From Sulfurimonas sp. (lineage in GTDB: Bacteria > Campylobacterota > Campylobacteria > Campylobacterales > Sulfurimonadaceae), in assembly GCA_027013295.1 (NCBI GenBank), contig JALUXP010000114.1:1-34846 (forward strand): 34,846 nucleotides of DNA. The letters are read 5' to 3'. Position numbers and translations under genes: made by a program. Shown here in pieces: positions 32,713-34,846 of this stretch (the stretch's first letter is position 1; every line of letters begins with the position of its first letter). The notes under the pieces were generated by a model that was not told the origin of the DNA, did not search any database, and was given only the letters and a program-made list of their open reading frames with translations.

Positions 32713-32718
32713 ATTGTA
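32713..32718 (-). promoter_or_regulatory. Extended -10 box for the PAP2-like gene
   Basis: On the minus strand TGTTACAAT (TG, one base, TACAAT) lies 28 nt before the PAP2-like ATG, with TAAGGAG between them. It is an extended -10 element close to consensus. Confidence 0.45.
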
Positions 32719-32749
32719 ACATAAAAAAAGCTTATTCTAACTACATAGT

Positions 32750-32758
32750 TGCTATGAT
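32750..32758 (+). promoter_or_regulatory. Extended -10 box for uup
   Basis: TGCTATGAT (TG, one base, TATGAT) lies 27 nt before ATG 32786. It is divergent to the PAP2-like promoter, from which it is separated by about 30 nt. Confidence 0.4.
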
Positions 32759-32785
32759 GTGAAAAATTTAATTGAAGTATATTTT

Positions 32786-34735
32786 ATGGCACTTATAGAT
32801 CTACAAAAAATCTCTAAACACTATTCGGCACAAAAAATTCTCGCTGAGGTAAACTTTCATATAGATGAGGGTGAACGCATAGTTATCATTGGTAAAAATG
32901 GCAGTGGTAAGTCAACCTTGATGAAGATAATCAATGGCACACTCTTGCAAGATAGCGGTGAACGCATCATAAAAAGAGACCTAGAAGTGAAGATGCTAGA
33001 TCAAAGACCAAACTTCAAAGAGGGGCATACTGTCAGAGAAGCTGTTGAAGATGGACTAGGAGAGTTAAATGAAGCTATCCAAAAGTACAATGCCCTTTCC
33101 TTAGAACTAGCAGAAGATTTTGAAAATAAAATACTCCTAGATGCTCATGAAAAGCTCTCTCGTTATATAGAGCATCATAACGCATGGAACTTAGATGATA
33201 AGATAGAGCGGATCATCCAACACTTTAATCTTAAACAATATGAAAACAAACCAATAGAACTCCTGAGTGGTGGGGAACAACGCCGTGTAGCTTTAGCCTC
33301 TCTTTTGCTACAGAAACCAGATATATTGCTTTTGGATGAGCCTACCAATCATCTTGATGTTTATATGGTTGAGTTTTTAGAAGAACTTATCTTAAGAGAA
33401 AAATATACTCTTGTCTTCATCTCTCACGATAGATACTTCATAGATAAAATAGCAACAAAGAGTATTGAGGTAGATGAGTGTGCTTTGCGTGAATACAGCG
33501 GTGGGTATTCTAACTACCTTACACAAAAAGCTGAATATATGAGAACTTTGCAAAAACAGCATGATAACTTGTTAGATATCTTAAAAAGAGAAAATGCTTG
33601 GTATGCAAGAGGTGTCCGTGCTAGGCTCAAACGAAATGAGGGACGAAAAGAAAGGCTTATGACTTTACGCGAAGATGCGAAGAATAATCCAGCCAAGATA
33701 AGAAAAATGTCAGTAGAACTCCAAAGGGAGGCTAAACATTTTAACCGTGACAAGAGCATCAACAAACAAAAGATGCTCTTTGAAGTAGAAAACCTTGGAC
33801 TCACTCTTGGAAGCAAAGAGCTTCTTAAAAACTTCACAACCCGCATCCTACAAAAAGATGTCATCGCCATCGTTGGTCCAAACGGAAGTGGTAAGTCCAC
33901 ACTGCTCAAAGCACTTCTTGGTAGGATAGAACCAACTCTCGGCAAGATTAAACGGGGTGAATTTAAGATCGGTTACTTTGACCAACATAGAGAGATGCTT
34001 GATGATGATAAAAACCTGATGGAGACCTTTTGTCCCCATGGTGGAGATAGAGTGAGTGTAAGAGGTAAAGATATGCATGTCTACGGATACCTCAAAAATT
34101 TTCTTTTTCCACGCGAATTTTTAGAAAAAAAGATAGGAGTTTTGAGTGGTGGTGAAAAAAACAGAATAGCCCTCGCTCTACTTTTTACCTTAGATGTTGA
34201 CATCCTCATCCTTGATGAACCTACAAATGACTTAGATATACCAACCATAAACATCCTTGAAGAGCAACTTACAAACTTCACAGGTGCTGTCATCATTGTA
34301 AGTCATGATAGGTATTTTGTAGATAAAATTGCAAAAAAGCTTTTTATATTTAAAGAAAACAAGGAGATTGAAGAGTCTTATCAGGAGTACTCACAATATC
34401 TGGACTTAGAAAAAGAGATCCATGAGTTAGATGCACTAGAATCCGCTGCTACAAACAAAGAAAAAACAACTCAGAAGCTAACACCACCTACAAAAGAAAA
34501 AGACATAAGACTTACATACAAGGAAAAAATAGCCCTTGAAGAACTCCCTCAAGAGATAGAACTCTTAGAGTCACAAATAGAAGAAAAAAACAACTGTCTT
34601 GCAGATCCAAAATGCTATGAAGAGATGGGACTTACAAAACTAGCTCAAGAGCTCCAAGGTTTAGAAGAACTCTATGAGAAAAAGGTTGAAAAACTTCTCG
34701 ACATAGAAGAAAAAGCAGAGTCTATTAATAACTAG
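32786..34735 (+). CDS. uup: ABC-F ATPase, Uup subfamily
   Basis: The 649-residue protein has two ABC ATPase domains without membrane helices: Walker A GKNGSGKS at about 36-43 and GPNGSGKS near 358, signatures LSGGEQRR and LSGGEKNR, Walker B ILLLDEPTNHLD and ILILDEPTNDLD. The inter-domain linker has AWYARGVRARLKRNEGR, the Uup-type signature (a related form is RGVKARRTRNEGR), and a C-terminal coiled coil of about 60 residues (EKIALEELPQEIELLESQIEEK onward) is the Uup C-terminal DNA/RNA-binding type. Uup-type ABC-F proteins act on ribosomes or recombination intermediates. I start at ATG 32786 (MALIDLQ), which begins the domain; a GTG at 32759 adds nine residues and no better site. Confidence 0.9.
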   Translation: MALIDLQKISKHYSAQKILAEVNFHIDEGERIVIIGKNGSGKSTLMKIINGTLLQDSGERIIKRDLEVKMLDQRPNFKEGHTVREAVEDGLGELNEAIQKYNALSLELAEDFENKILLDAHEKLSRYIEHHNAWNLDDKIERIIQHFNLKQYENKPIELLSGGEQRRVALASLLLQKPDILLLDEPTNHLDVYMVEFLEELILREKYTLVFISHDRYFIDKIATKSIEVDECALREYSGGYSNYLTQKAEYMRTLQKQHDNLLDILKRENAWYARGVRARLKRNEGRKERLMTLREDAKNNPAKIRKMSVELQREAKHFNRDKSINKQKMLFEVENLGLTLGSKELLKNFTTRILQKDVIAIVGPNGSGKSTLLKALLGRIEPTLGKIKRGEFKIGYFDQHREMLDDDKNLMETFCPHGGDRVSVRGKDMHVYGYLKNFLFPREFLEKKIGVLSGGEKNRIALALLFTLDVDILILDEPTNDLDIPTINILEEQLTNFTGAVIIVSHDRYFVDKIAKKLFIFKENKEIEESYQEYSQYLDLEKEIHELDALESAATNKEKTTQKLTPPTKEKDIRLTYKEKIALEELPQEIELLESQIEEKNNCLADPKCYEEMGLTKLAQELQGLEELYEKKVEKLLDIEEKAESINN

Positions 34736-34846
34736 AGATTGAAGCTACTAGTAGCTCCTTCACCCTTCTGCCTTGAACTTGAATGCAACTTATACCACTC
34801 AGATATACTCTGGGTGCGTAAGGTCAGTTAGAATGTACATATACAT
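34736..34846. other. Unassigned right edge
   Basis: The 111 nt after uup contain a perfect 14-nt palindrome (AGCTACTAGTAGCT, 34743-34756) without a T tract. A minus-strand frame of about 31 codons is open from about 34828 to a stop at 34732-34734 but lacks a start codon and a family match. I cannot assign a function. Confidence 0.3.

Noticed and set aside
34732-34846. Minus-strand gene entering from the right edge
   Set aside because: The open frame is interrupted by TAA near 34829 and has no start codon with a ribosome-binding site.

Overview
The window reads as chromosomal DNA of a Campylobacterota (Epsilonproteobacteria) bacterium, most like the Sulfurimonas/Sulfurovum group. The basis is low GC with A/T-rich promoters, the carboxy(nor)spermidine route to polyamines, CheV, a lone gatC next to pilT, oadGAB, and small membrane proteins typical of that phylum. 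The genus is an inference. Coding density is high. No stretch over 300 bases lacks a gene; the longest gap, 24213-24432, holds a degenerate inverted-repeat element. I see no tRNA, rRNA, CRISPR array, complete insertion sequence or prophage.

Layout, left to right. (1) 2-2444: 3' end of a carboxy(nor)spermidine dehydrogenase, nspC and a small SAM methyltransferase, all on +. (2) 2566-5494: a two-gene restriction-modification system with the architecture of the Type IIB enzyme BcgI: a fused nuclease/N6-methylase subunit plus a two-repeat specificity subunit. It is visibly more AT-rich than its surroundings and is the clearest accessory cargo. (3) 5497-12124: recO (-), then gltB and gltD (+), ending at a bidirectional terminator. 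(4) 15733-12171 on -: a tightly overlapping five-gene run of YfgM-like membrane protein, BamB-like propeller lipoprotein, tyrosine recombinase, HD-domain protein and DsbD/TauE-like membrane protein; three consecutive genes use TTG or GTG starts. (5) 15849-17247 on +: gatC and pilT. (6) 23162-17244 on -: periplasmic adaptor (HlyD-like), molybdopterin oxidoreductase, argD, TolC-like outer-membrane protein and a MidA-type methyltransferase. An adaptor and an outer-membrane channel are therefore present without an inner-membrane pump. (7) cheV (+), then the repeat element. (8) oadGAB (-), a Na+-translocating decarboxylase with an unusual N-terminal extension on OadB. (9) 27955-28842: three small membrane proteins (+), one of them only 54 residues. 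(10) An uncharacterised 169-residue protein and htpG (-), a small membrane protein (+), a PAP2-like protein with two altered catalytic positions (-), and an Uup-type ABC-F ATPase (+).

Most of the window is housekeeping: nitrogen assimilation (gltBD), arginine (argD), polyamines, tRNA amidation, chemotaxis, chaperone, ribosome-associated ATPase. The best candidates for something less described are the BcgI-like system, the YfgM/BamB-like pair in front of a recombinase, the interleaved adaptor/TolC operon, the 24.2-24.4 kb inverted repeat, and two small membrane-protein genes whose -10 box lies exactly 6 nt before the ATG, which suggests leaderless mRNAs. Several starts were moved downstream of the longest open frame on the basis of Shine-Dalgarno spacing and signal peptides; the reasons are given per gene.
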